Source: Halobacteriales archaeon QH_8_67_36 (GTDB taxonomy: Archaea; Halobacteriota; Halobacteria; Halobacteriales; Haloarculaceae). From it: a DNA stretch of 8,329 nt. A program made the position numbers and the translations under genes. The first letter of the stretch is position 1; the number at the start of each line of letters is the position of its first letter. Positions 1-5,736 of the stretch are shown one piece after another. The notes beneath the pieces were generated by a model. The model searched no databases. It was not told where the DNA came from and was given only the letters and a program-made list of their open reading frames with translations. Location of the stretch: NCBI GenBank assembly GCA_003021755.1, contig PXQZ01000039.1, positions 1-8,329 of the forward strand, given 5' to 3'.

Positions 1-44
1 CCGCCGGCGCTGTCGCCCCCGCTGCCGGTCGAGTATTTGGCCAT
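1..44 (-). CDS. Multiprotein bridging factor 1-like transcription regulator, N-terminal fragment
   Basis: Only the first 14 codons lie in the window; the gene continues leftward beyond base 1. The visible peptide is MAKYSTGSGGDSAG. This Met-Ala-Lys-Tyr-Ser-Thr-Gly start followed by a Gly/Ser/Asp-rich stretch is, from memory, how haloarchaeal MBF1 proteins begin, just before a zinc-ribbon (CxxC) and a helix-turn-helix domain. Neither domain is visible here, so the assignment rests on the N-terminus alone. The ATG was chosen because a box A-like element lies 22-31 bases upstream, fitting a leaderless transcript. The gene is divergent from the tRNA-Leu gene. Family members are thought to bridge regulators and TATA-binding protein. 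Confidence 0.55.
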   Translation of the reverse strand, partial: MAKYSTGSGGDSAG

Positions 45-65
45 GCCCCCGGTAGCGGGTTCGTC

Positions 66-75
66 ATATTTGAAA
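66..75 (-). promoter_or_regulatory. Box A-like promoter of the MBF1-like gene
   Basis: Read on the minus strand the sequence is TTTCAAATAT, an AT-rich island in GC-rich DNA. It lies 22-31 bases upstream of the ATG at 44, the spacing expected of a TATA-like box A driving a leaderless haloarchaeal mRNA. Confidence 0.5.
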
Positions 76-130
76 CGTCCGGTTCGGGGGGATGCAAGAC
101 ACTCCCGGTGCGGAACACAAACGAAAGCCC

Positions 131-136
131 TTTTAT
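131..136 (+). promoter_or_regulatory. Box A-like promoter of tRNA-Leu
   Basis: TTTTAT lies 31-36 bases before the mature 5' end of the tRNA, leaving room for a short 5' leader. The tRNA-like gene on the opposite strand at 804-905 has a similar element at nearly the same distance. Confidence 0.45.
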
Positions 137-166
137 CCGACCGCAGGATACGATCTACTGCAGTGC

Positions 167-251
<85 letters not shown>

Positions 252-260
252 TATTCCCTT

Positions 261-366
261 CGAGCGAAGTGAGAACGAACAGCAAAGACTGGATTCGAGC
301 CCTGCAAGTCACAGCGGTCGAGCGGAGATCGACCATCCTGCTCCGGTTCGAATCCGGCCTCGCTCG
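261..366 (+). repeat. tRNA 3'-end-like repeat element downstream of tRNA-Leu
   Basis: This 106-base stretch is bounded by CGAGCG (261-266) and its inverse CGCTCG (361-366). Inside it are a T-arm-like segment reading leftward (291-303), then a 6-bp hairpin (316-321 with 329-334, 7-base loop), then a rightward T-arm-like CCGG-TTCGAAT-CCGG (343-357). The 14-mer at 304-317 recurs inverted at 738-751, and the 15-mer at 341-355 recurs inverted at 596-610. There is no matching 5' acceptor strand, so this is not a complete tRNA. The 7-base hairpin loop with GGA in the centre, followed by a T arm and CGGCG end, vaguely recalls a tRNA-Ser 3' part, but that is speculative. Confidence 0.55.
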
Positions 367-436
367 GCGTCAGTGACGTGTTCGCGAGTGGTAATCGACT
401 GGCTGCAAAATTCAAACTTGATAATCTAGCCGAAAG

Positions 437-487
437 TTTTTTAAATCCGCAACTCGGAAGTCATAGTATGGCACCGTTCTGGTGCCA
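437..487 (+). promoter_or_regulatory. Promoter-like box A followed by a start-proximal hairpin
   Basis: TTTTTTAAAT at 437-446 is the strongest box A-like element in the window. About 26 bases further on is an ATG (468-470) that overlaps a perfect 7-bp hairpin, TGGCACC-GTTCT-GGTGCCA (469-487). The spacing would suit transcription starting at the ATG. The reading frame from that ATG runs to 746, but its later part is translated tRNA-like repeat, so a protein is doubtful. A short non-coding RNA, or an orphan promoter left by a lost gene, is equally possible. The surrounding bases 400-470 are unusually AT-rich. Confidence 0.35.
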
Positions 488-595
488 CTACCTTCCCCCA
501 CCCCCCACTTTCCGCACGTACGTCACCGATAGCGACGCGTCGATGTGTCTCTCGACCAGCAGTGAGTACTGTTCGATACCACGGGAGACGCGGCG

Positions 596-634
596 GGATT
601 CGAACCGGAGGAAGACTCGCTCCGTTCGTCTTCC
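596..634 (-). repeat. Inverted T-arm-like repeat with hairpin
   Basis: On the minus strand this contains a hairpin, GGAAGAC (634-628) pairing with GTCTTCC (616-610) around an 11-base loop, directly followed by CTCCGGTTCGAATCC (610-596). The latter is an exact 15-base inverted copy of 341-355. The order, hairpin then T-arm-like motif, is the same as in the 261-366 element. No acceptor stem or anticodon arm can be assigned. Confidence 0.5.
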
Positions 635-666
635 AGGGCCCGATTCGCGTGCGTGTCATCACCGCT

Positions 667-706
667 TCACGTCCGTTCGGAGCACGATGGAAGGGGGGTT
701 TGATCC
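667..706 (-). repeat. Degenerate copy of the tRNA-like gene's 3' end and flank
   Basis: TCACGTCCGTTCG at 667-679 recurs exactly at 783-795, and TGGAAGGGG at 688-696 recurs exactly at 804-812. Both pairs are separated by 116 bases. In the second copy these bases are the 3' flank and 3' acceptor strand of the minus-strand tRNA-like gene. This first copy continues with a decayed T-arm (TTTGATCC instead of GATTCGAACC), so it looks like a degenerate duplicate of the tRNA 3' end. Confidence 0.5.
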
Positions 707-737
707 GAGACGAGACGGTCGGCCTTGCCGCGCCCAG

Positions 738-766
738 CCGCTGTGACTTGCGTGTTCGAGTCCCGC
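738..766 (+). repeat. T-arm-like repeat, inverted partner of 291-317
   Basis: CCGCTGTGACTTGC at 738-751 is the exact inverse of 304-317. In both places it is followed, on the same relative strand, by a T-arm-like motif (here GTGTTCGAGTCCCGC). The two copies are therefore one unit in opposite orientations, about 430 bases apart. Confidence 0.5.
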
Positions 767-774
767 TTCACTCA

Positions 775-802
775 CTTGTCACTCACGTCCGTTCGTGACA
801 AG
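775..802. repeat. 8-bp inverted repeat at the 3' side of the tRNA-like gene
   Basis: CTTGTCAC (775-782) and GTGACAAG (795-802) pair perfectly around a 12-base loop. It begins directly after the discriminator base of the minus-strand tRNA-like gene. It could be a processing or termination hairpin, but no T-run follows on the minus strand. Confidence 0.45.
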
Positions 803-803
803 G

Positions 804-905
804 TGGAAGGGGCGGGATTCGAACCACGCGGAGCCCTGCGAAGGAAACTGCCAGGCCGTGTCTGGCATTTTAGCCGGCAGCGCTCTACCACTGAGCCACC
901 CTTCC
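804..905 (-). tRNA. tRNA-like gene of uncertain isotype, possibly a pseudo-tRNA
   Basis: On the minus strand the acceptor stem is perfect: GGAAGGG (905-899) with CCCTTCC (811-805), and base 804 gives discriminator A. The D arm is perfect (GCTC-AGTGGTA-GAGC, 896-882) and the T loop is TTCGAAT. The T stem pairs only if a T at 826 is bulged. The middle is abnormal. CTGCC (880-876) can pair with GGCAG (852-848), but the enclosed 23 bases have no U33-anticodon arrangement. The following 18 bases can form a short variable-arm-like hairpin. Total length of 102 suggests an insertion, an unusual small intron, or a decaying class II tRNA. TAAAA in the loop region hints at Leu(UAA), but I cannot assign an anticodon. 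A box A-like element sits upstream, so transcription is plausible. Confidence 0.4.
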
Positions 906-930
906 GAGCAGCTATCCGTTAACACGGCTC

Positions 931-940
931 GGTAAAATAT
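931..940 (-). promoter_or_regulatory. Box A-like promoter of the tRNA-like gene
   Basis: The minus strand reads ATATTTTACC, ending 26 bases before the tRNA-like 5' end at 905 with its TTTTA core 28-34 bases away. The geometry matches the box A of tRNA-Leu in this window. Confidence 0.4.
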
Positions 941-1020
941 GTGACGGGGTTGTTCACCCACATTGGGCGGTGACGCATCTCCGTCCAATACCGTACTTTC
1001 GCCGTTCGAACGTCTCCGTC

Positions 1021-1195
1021 GTGAGCTACACCGGAGTCAATTATGACGGCGAGGCCGTCGGCGCGGTGCGTTTCATGCGGGACCCGCTGGAGCGTTCGAA
1101 TCTCGGGGTCCCGTGGTCAGGTGCGAACCGGGCTGGACCGGGGAGACGACCACGCAGGGAACAGCCATGAAGCCGTGTCCGTCCTCGTCGGCGCC
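1021..1195 (+). pseudogene. Decayed cupin-domain protein gene, 5' part only
   Basis: Three short segments in three different frames join into a recognisable small cupin. At 1021-1110 is VSYTGVNYDGEAVGAVRF then MRDPLERSNLGV. From 1125 comes EPGWTG. From 1145 comes DDHAGNSHEAVSVLVGA, which matches the metal-binding HxH...E-V-x-V-L-V strand of small haloarchaeal cupins (usually D-H-D-H-A...EEVYVLV). At least two frameshifts separate the pieces. The remnant ends exactly where the convergent sdhA stop begins, and the remaining cupin barrel is missing. A GTG at 1021 could be the old start, but no intact start is certain. The assignment rests on remembered family patterns. It is the only coding signal between the tRNA-like gene and sdhA. 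Confidence 0.5.
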
Positions 1196-2896
1196 TTAGT
1201 AGCTGCGTTCCTTCGGTTCGTAGGTCTCCTCGTCGCCGTCCAAGTTGACGGGCTTGTAGTACAGTTCCGGCGTGCCGTCGTTCCACGCCAGCATCGTGTG
1301 TTTGATCCACTCGTCGTCCTTGCGCTCCTGGTGTTCCGCGCGCCAGTGAGCGCCACGGAACTCCTCGCGGGCGAGCGCGCCCAGCGTGATGGCCTCGGCC
1401 ACGTCGAGGATGTTCCGCGTCTCGATGGTGTGGATGAGGTCGGTGTTGTAGGTACGCGATGGATCGGCGACAGCCACGTTCTCGTACTCCTTGCGGGCCT
1501 GTCGGATGTCACGCAGCGCGGACCTGACCGCGCCCTCCTCCCGGAAGACGTTGACGTTCTCCGTCATCGTCTGCTGGACGTCGGCGCGGACGTTCGCGTG
1601 GTTGATGCCGTCGTCTTCCAGCAGCGTCTCGACGCGTTCGCGCTCGTTCTCGACGGCGTTCTCGATGACGGCGGTCGGTTCGATGGCCGCGCCGTCGGCG
1701 GCCACGTCCCCGTCGGGGCTGTCGATGGCGCCGGGCTCGACCGGCGGTTCGACGTCGCCGTCCTCGCTCCCGGCGGAGGGGCCGGTGCCGATTTCGGCGG
1801 CCTTCATCTCCTTGCCGGCGGCGTGCCAGCCGGCGCGGGCGCCAAAGACCATCAGTTCGGGGAGGGCGTTGCCGCCCAGGCGGTTCGCGCCGTGCAGCGA
1901 GACACACGCCGTCTCGCCGGCGGCGTAGAGCCCACTGATGCAGGTCTCGCCGTTCTCGTCGCACTCGACGCCGCCCATGGCGTAGTGCTGACCGGGCTTG
2001 ACCGGCATCGGCTCGTCCAGCCCGTCGACGCCCTCGAAGTCCTCCGCGAGGTGGAGGATGTTCTCCAGGCGGTCGAGGATGCGGTCCTCGCCGAGGTGGC
2101 GCATGTCGAGGTCGACGTACTCGTCCTCGATGCCCCGGCCCTCGTTGACCTCCGTGAGTTCGGCCCGGGAGACGACGTCACGGGAGGCGAGCTCACCGGC
2201 GTTGTTCGCGTAGCCGTGCTCGTACATGAACCGCTCTCCCTCGTCGTTGTAGAGGATGCCGCCCTCGCCGCGGACCCCCTCGGAGATGAGCACGCCCGTC
2301 GACGGAAGCGTGGTGGGGTGGAACTGAATCATCTCCATGTCCTCCATCGGCGCGCCGGCGCGGTAGGCCATGGCACAGCCGTCGCCGGTGTTGGCGATGG
2401 CGTTGGTCGTGTGGTCGAAGGCCTGGCCCAGGCCGCCGGTCGCGAGGACGACGCCGTTGTTCGCCCTGAACCCGTGGATTTCGCCGGACTTGATGTCGTA
2501 GGCGACACAGCCGTGACACGCGCCGGCGTAGGTCGTCCGGGGGAACGACATCCCGCCGAAGGGGCGCTGTGAGACGCGGCCGTCGTCCTCGCGGGAGAAG
2601 GGCATCCCCCAGTGTTCGAGCTGGATGACCTCCTCTGGGGCCGATTTGGCGAAGGTGTCGACCGCCGGCGCGTCGGCCAGGTAGTCCGACCCCTTCACCG
2701 TGTCGTAGGCGTGGAGGTCCCAGGAGTCGCCCTCCCGGAGCGCGGCGTTGATACCGCCCTCGGCCGCGCCCGTGTGACTGCGAACCGGATGCAGTTTGGT
2801 CACGAGGGCCACGTCGGCGCCCTCCTCGTCCGCTGCGATGGCCGCTCGGAGGCCGGCGCCGCCCGCGCCGACCACGATCACGTCGTGTTCGTACAT
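1196..2896 (-). CDS. sdhA: Succinate dehydrogenase flavoprotein subunit, with an apparent internal gap
   Basis: This 566-residue protein is the catalytic subunit of complex II, oxidising succinate to fumarate at the cytoplasmic membrane face. The N-terminal FAD-binding motif is GAGGAG (10-15), and the FAD-linking histidine is His41 in SHTGAAEGG. Substrate-site residues are present: His193 (QFHPT), Arg209 (SEGVRGEGG), His304 (HYAMGG) and Arg339 (HGANRLGG). Residues 371-409 form an acidic linker before the helical domain. The oddity is at residues 126/127 (bases 2519/2518). RTTYAGA runs straight into CHGCVAYD, whereas family members have about 42 residues between, including a TGHxLLHTxYE helix. 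The reading frame is kept. Haloarchaeal homologues are about 610 residues by memory. It is the last gene of the operon, starting 33 bases after sdhB. The ATG start gives the expected family N-terminus. Confidence 0.93.
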   Translation of the reverse strand: MYEHDVIVVGAGGAGLRAAIAADEEGADVALVTKLHPVRSHTGAAEGGINAALREGDSWDLHAYDTVKGSDYLADAPAVDTFAKSAPEEVIQLEHWGMPFSREDDGRVSQRPFGGMSFPRTTYAGACHGCVAYDIKSGEIHGFRANNGVVLATGGLGQAFDHTTNAIANTGDGCAMAYRAGAPMEDMEMIQFHPTTLPSTGVLISEGVRGEGGILYNDEGERFMYEHGYANNAGELASRDVVSRAELTEVNEGRGIEDEYVDLDMRHLGEDRILDRLENILHLAEDFEGVDGLDEPMPVKPGQHYAMGGVECDENGETCISGLYAAGETACVSLHGANRLGGNALPELMVFGARAGWHAAGKEMKAAEIGTGPSAGSEDGDVEPPVEPGAIDSPDGDVAADGAAIEPTAVIENAVENERERVETLLEDDGINHANVRADVQQTMTENVNVFREEGAVRSALRDIRQARKEYENVAVADPSRTYNTDLIHTIETRNILDVAEAITLGALAREEFRGAHWRAEHQERKDDEWIKHTMLAWNDGTPELYYKPVNLDGDEETYEPKERSY

Positions 2897-2929
2897 TGTA
2901 TGGGAAAGGTTCTCTACAGCCGTTTAGGG

Positions 2930-3814
2930 CTACCAGAACTTCAGGTTGTTCTTGACCGCTTCGCGTTTCAGCTCCTGGATGTGCTCGGTGAGGGGGATGT
3001 CCTTGGGACACACCTCGGTACAGGAGAACTGGGTCTGGCACCGCCAGACGCCGTGTTCCTGCTCGATGATACGCAGGCGTTCCTGCTTGCGGCGCTCCCC
3101 CTCGCGCTCGTCCATCGCAAAGCGGTAGGCCTTGTTGATGGCCGCGGGACCCAGATACTCGTTGTCGCCGGCGGCGATGTTACACGAGGACATGCAGGCG
3201 CCACACCAGATACACCGGGTGGACATCTTCACCTTCTCGCGGTTCTCCCGGGTCTGGCGCTGCTCTTCTAAGCCGTCATCGGGGAGTTCGTCGGCGTCGA
3301 AGTACGGTTCGACGGCGTGCATCTGGTCGTAGAAGTGCTCCATGTCCACGACGAGGTCCTTGACGACTTCCTGGTGGGGGAGCGGTTCGATGCGGACCGG
3401 CGATTCGAGGTCGGCGAGCTGGGTCTTACAGCCCAGCATCTGGCTGCCGTTGACGAAGAGGGCGTCCGAGCCACACACCGCCTGGCGACAGGAGTGGCGG
3501 AAGGTCAGCGACGAGTCGTACGTGTCCCGGGCGTAGATGAGCGCGTCCAGGACGGTCATTCCCTTGTGGAACGGCACCCGGAAGTCGTCGAAGCGGGGCT
3601 CTTGCTTGCCCTCGACTTCCGGGTCGTACCGGAACACTTTGAGGAGGACGGTCTCCTCGTCGTCCAGCGTCGCCTCCTCGGCCTCTCGCTGGGCCTCCTG
3701 TTCCGCTTTGCGTTCGCGCTTCTCGGCCCGGCGACGGTCTCCCAGCGACTCGGCCGCTTGCTCCTCGCTCTGTTCGTCGGTTTCCGTCTCCCGTTGTTCT
3801 ATCCGTGTACTCAT
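2930..3814 (-). CDS. sdhB: Succinate dehydrogenase iron-sulfur subunit
   Basis: This 294-residue protein carries electrons from the flavin to the quinone site of complex II. The ferredoxin-like [2Fe-2S] ligands are Cys109, Cys114, Asp117 and Cys129 (SCRQAVCGSD...LGC). The C-terminal domain holds Cys201, Cys204, Cys207 and Cys211 (CIWCGACMSSC) and Cys259, Cys265 and Cys269 (CQTQFSCTEVCP), with spacing as in known SdhB proteins for the [4Fe-4S] and [3Fe-4S] clusters. Asn follows Cys211 where many homologues have Pro. The first 55 residues are a highly charged, probably helical extension rich in Glu, Arg and Gln, beyond the bacterial length. The start overlaps the sdhD stop by four bases (ATGA). 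A longer open frame upstream of this ATG is rejected because it runs antiparallel to nothing functional and overlaps sdhD and sdhC. Confidence 0.95.
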   Translation of the reverse strand: MSTRIEQRETETDEQSEEQAAESLGDRRRAEKRERKAEQEAQREAEEATLDDEETVLLKVFRYDPEVEGKQEPRFDDFRVPFHKGMTVLDALIYARDTYDSSLTFRHSCRQAVCGSDALFVNGSQMLGCKTQLADLESPVRIEPLPHQEVVKDLVVDMEHFYDQMHAVEPYFDADELPDDGLEEQRQTRENREKVKMSTRCIWCGACMSSCNIAAGDNEYLGPAAINKAYRFAMDEREGERRKQERLRIIEQEHGVWRCQTQFSCTEVCPKDIPLTEHIQELKREAVKNNLKFW

Positions 3815-4179
3815 TGTAGGAATCCGTTCATCGCGAGTGCGACCCGGGTACCCTGTGCGATCAGCAGCAGGCTGGCGGCGACGAGCACCCACTTGACGGC
3901 CGTCTTCCGGGTGCCCTCGATACCCTGGTTGATGAGCGCGTTGTACACCCCGTTGACGCCGTGGAACGTGGCGGTGACGAGGAACAGCCACATCGTCGCG
4001 AAGTAGCCGATCTGACTCATTCGTGCCTGCGTGCCGGCAAAGGTGATGTTTGCAGCGTGGTTGGCGAAGTGCAACAGCAGGAAGTGGAAAGCGAGGACGC
4101 CGATGAGGAACACCGCCGTCAGCCGCTGGAGCAGCCAGCGGCGACCGCCCCGCTCGAAGGAGGAGTAGTGTTTCGCCAT
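3811..4179 (-). CDS. sdhD: Succinate dehydrogenase membrane anchor subunit D
   Basis: This 122-residue hydrophobic protein has three predicted membrane segments at about 18-40, 58-80 and 95-115. It helps form the quinone-binding and haem b membrane anchor of complex II. A QRLTAV motif (18-23) precedes helix one, and FHGVNGVYNAL (72-82) resembles the His-x3-G segment that supplies a haem ligand in anchor subunits, so His73 is the candidate ligand. Several other histidines (32, 37, 41) lie in or near helix one. The start codon shares one base with the sdhC stop (TAATG), and the stop overlaps the sdhB start (ATGA), indicating translational coupling. The C/D naming follows operon order and the usual haloarchaeal convention. 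Confidence 0.88.
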   Translation of the reverse strand: MAKHYSSFERGGRRWLLQRLTAVFLIGVLAFHFLLLHFANHAANITFAGTQARMSQIGYFATMWLFLVTATFHGVNGVYNALINQGIEGTRKTAVKWVLVAASLLLIAQGTRVALAMNGFLQ

Positions 4180-4574
4180 TACGCCAGCGGCCCCCCGAGG
4201 AACGTCGGAACGCTTGCGACGACGATGGCGCCGGTGAGCACCATCGACGCATAGAAGCTCGTGTCCTGTGCCTCCAGTCCCACGCCGAGGTCGACCATCA
4301 GCAGGCGGACCCCGTTGAGGATGTGGAAGACGGCGACGGCCAGCAGACCCACTTCGAGGAACCGGACGACGAGCAGGGCTTCCAGCCCCTGCAGCGTGCT
4401 CGTGTACAGCTCTGCCCCCCCGAGCGCGGTACTCAGCACGGCGATGTGGGTGAACAGGTAGCCAACGAGCACCCAGCCGGTGAACTTATGGAAGATCCAG
4501 GCCCACATTCCGGCCGAGAACTCCCGCCACCGCCCGAAGTCCTCGACGGTGCCACGGTCGTAAGACTGGCTCAT
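4179..4574 (-). CDS. sdhC: Succinate dehydrogenase cytochrome b556 subunit C
   Basis: This 131-residue membrane protein is the first gene of the operon and, with SdhD, anchors complex II. Membrane segments lie at about 23-47, 66-89 and 106-126. HKFTG (29-33) matches the H-[RK]-x-[ST]-G motif near the quinone site of SdhC proteins. FHILNGVRLLMVD (83-95) corresponds to the family's H-x3-G-x-R-x3-x-D segment, so His84 is the likely haem b ligand. The chosen ATG gives a short polar N-terminus before helix one, as is usual. No Shine-Dalgarno sequence precedes it. A weak AT-rich element at 4598-4606 could serve as box A for the whole operon. Confidence 0.9.
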   Translation of the reverse strand: MSQSYDRGTVEDFGRWREFSAGMWAWIFHKFTGWVLVGYLFTHIAVLSTALGGAELYTSTLQGLEALLVVRFLEVGLLAVAVFHILNGVRLLMVDLGVGLEAQDTSFYASMVLTGAIVVASVPTFLGGPLA

Positions 4575-4597
4575 ACGGGTGGCTTAGTCCGGGGACG

Positions 4598-4612
4598 GAT
4601 AGTAGTTACTAC
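4598..4612 (-). promoter_or_regulatory. Possible sdh operon promoter with a short dyad
   Basis: The only AT-rich stretch upstream of sdhC reads GTAGTAACTACTATC on the minus strand, centred about 31 bases from the ATG. It includes a 5-bp dyad, GTAGT-T-ACTAC on the plus strand (4602-4612). It is a weak box A by sequence, and the dyad could be an operator or chance. Confidence 0.3.
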
Positions 4613-4781
4613 CGCGTGTGCCCCTCGCCGGAATCGGGGGTTCTTACCGCGTTCGACTCGCCGAGTGCGAAATCATCGGCGTCCGAAACGGCCGTCCGTT
4701 CAGCCCGGCAGGAGACGTTCGGGGTTCGCGCTGAACACCGGTTCCTCGGCTCCGTTCGAGCGCTCGCAGGGTCCGCTCGTG

Positions 4782-5041
4782 CTCGGCGCGAATCCAGGCC
4801 TCCCCGTCGCCGTTCCCGATGACCGTGTGCTACCCTGACCAGCGGACGACCTCCGAGTCAAGCATCCCGAACGTCGTCAGCACCGACCCGGGCTCTGTAG
4901 CGCGTTGTCGATAAGGGGCCGCCGGAACCGGTGGGCCTCGCCCATCTCGATGGTGATCGTGGGGGTCCCCACGCTGCTGGCCTCCCGCCGGAGAGCCGTT
5001 CGGCCCGGCCTCGCGTCGAGGCGACCCAGCGAGCCTCCGCG
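4782..5041 (-). pseudogene. Decayed succinylglutamate desuccinylase/aspartoacylase-family gene, C-terminal part
   Basis: On the minus strand, directly after the alkA-like stop and in the same frame, are LGRLDARPGRTALRREASS then VGTPTITIEMGEAHRFRRP and LIDNALQS (ending at 4892). This strongly resembles the late catalytic-domain segment of haloarchaeal zinc carboxypeptidase-like (M14) desuccinylase/aspartoacylase proteins, with the T-I-E-M-G-E motif containing a likely catalytic Glu. A frameshift follows, then SVLTTFGMLDSEVVRWSG, a TAG at 4830-4832 where homologues usually have Trp, and then HTVIGNGDGEAWIRAE in the same frame. The N-terminal zinc-binding region is absent. Sequence below 4782 down to the sdhC promoter (4613-4781) holds nothing I recognise. 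The remnant abuts the alkA stop, suggesting a deletion join. Confidence 0.55.
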
Positions 5042-5656
5042 TCAGTCGCCGTTCGTCACTTCCGCCACGCTCTCCGTGATATCTTCCTCCGCCCGCCACA
5101 GATACAGCGTCGCGTAGCTCCGATACGGCGCCCACCGCTTGGCGTAGTCGACCATCTCCGAGCGGCTGTAGCCGTCGCCCACGACGTTCGAAAAGCCCTT
5201 TCGCACGCCCAGATCACCGACGGGAAACACGTCCTCGCGACCCAACGAGAACAGGAGTTGCATGTTGGCGGTCCACGCCCCGACGCCGGTGATGGCCGTG
5301 AGTTCCGCCCGGACGGTGTCGTCGTCCATCCCGGCGAAGTGGTCGACGGAGTAGCCGTGTTCGTCGAAGGCCGCGGCCACCTCGTTCACGTAGCGGGTCT
5401 TCTGTCGGGAGAGGCCGGCCTCCTTGAGGAGTACGTCGTCGGCCGCACGCACGCCCGCCGGCGTCACCTCGATGGCGTCAAACAGCCGGTCGCGGGTCGC
5501 CGCGGCCGACGCCATCGACACCTGCTGGCGACAGATGGAGACGATCAGCCGCCGGAACATGTCCTCGGCGGGGTCGAGAGTAAGGGGGCCGTGTGTCGCG
5601 ACGAGCGGTCCGATGTCGGGGTCCTCGCGGAGGAACTCGTGGGGCGAGTCAGTCAT
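5042..5656 (-). CDS. DNA-3-methyladenine glycosylase, AlkA-like HhH-GPD protein
   Basis: This 204-residue protein belongs to the HhH-GPD base-excision repair superfamily, which removes alkylated bases from DNA. The helix-hairpin-helix motif is LTAITGVGAWTA (119-130). The catalytic aspartate is Asp148 in FPVGDLGVRKG, at the spacing expected after the hairpin. The C-terminal APYRSYATLYLWR (176-188) is typical of AlkA-type enzymes. An SICRQQVS segment (40-47) is the usual early helix of the fold. There are no iron-sulfur cysteines, which argues against the endonuclease III/MutY branch. The N-terminal TBP-like domain of E. coli AlkA is missing, as in short archaeal members. The ATG start leaves a ten-residue lead-in. 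The gene stands alone between two decayed genes on the same strand. Confidence 0.85.
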   Translation of the reverse strand: MTDSPHEFLREDPDIGPLVATHGPLTLDPAEDMFRRLIVSICRQQVSMASAAATRDRLFDAIEVTPAGVRAADDVLLKEAGLSRQKTRYVNEVAAAFDEHGYSVDHFAGMDDDTVRAELTAITGVGAWTANMQLLFSLGREDVFPVGDLGVRKGFSNVVGDGYSRSEMVDYAKRWAPYRSYATLYLWRAEEDITESVAEVTNGD

Positions 5657-5736
5657 CGCGCGGAGCTAGTGGTCCGCGAGGCATGAACGTATCCGTCCGT
5701 GCCGCACCCGCCGGCGACTGCGCTTCGTCGGATTCG

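Noticed and set aside
468..746. A possible 92-residue protein from the ATG behind the box A-like element
   Set aside because: The latter half is translated tRNA-like repeat and nothing resembles a known family; kept only as a promoter/ncRNA observation.
850..871. Plus-strand hairpin GCCAG/CTGGC followed by ATTTT, resembling an intrinsic terminator
   Set aside because: It lies inside the minus-strand tRNA-like gene, no plus-strand gene ends there, and the pairing is explained by tRNA-like structure.
1043..2572. A 509-codon open frame on the plus strand across sdhA
   Set aside because: It is antisense to a gene with clear family motifs; long antisense frames are expected in GC-rich haloarchaeal DNA. 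The product is a Val/Asp/Gly-rich shadow with no family features.
2930..4252. A 440-codon version of SdhB starting upstream
   Set aside because: The extra 146 residues come from reading sdhD and part of sdhC in another frame. The ATG at 3814 gives the family N-terminus and the normal ATGA overlap with sdhD.
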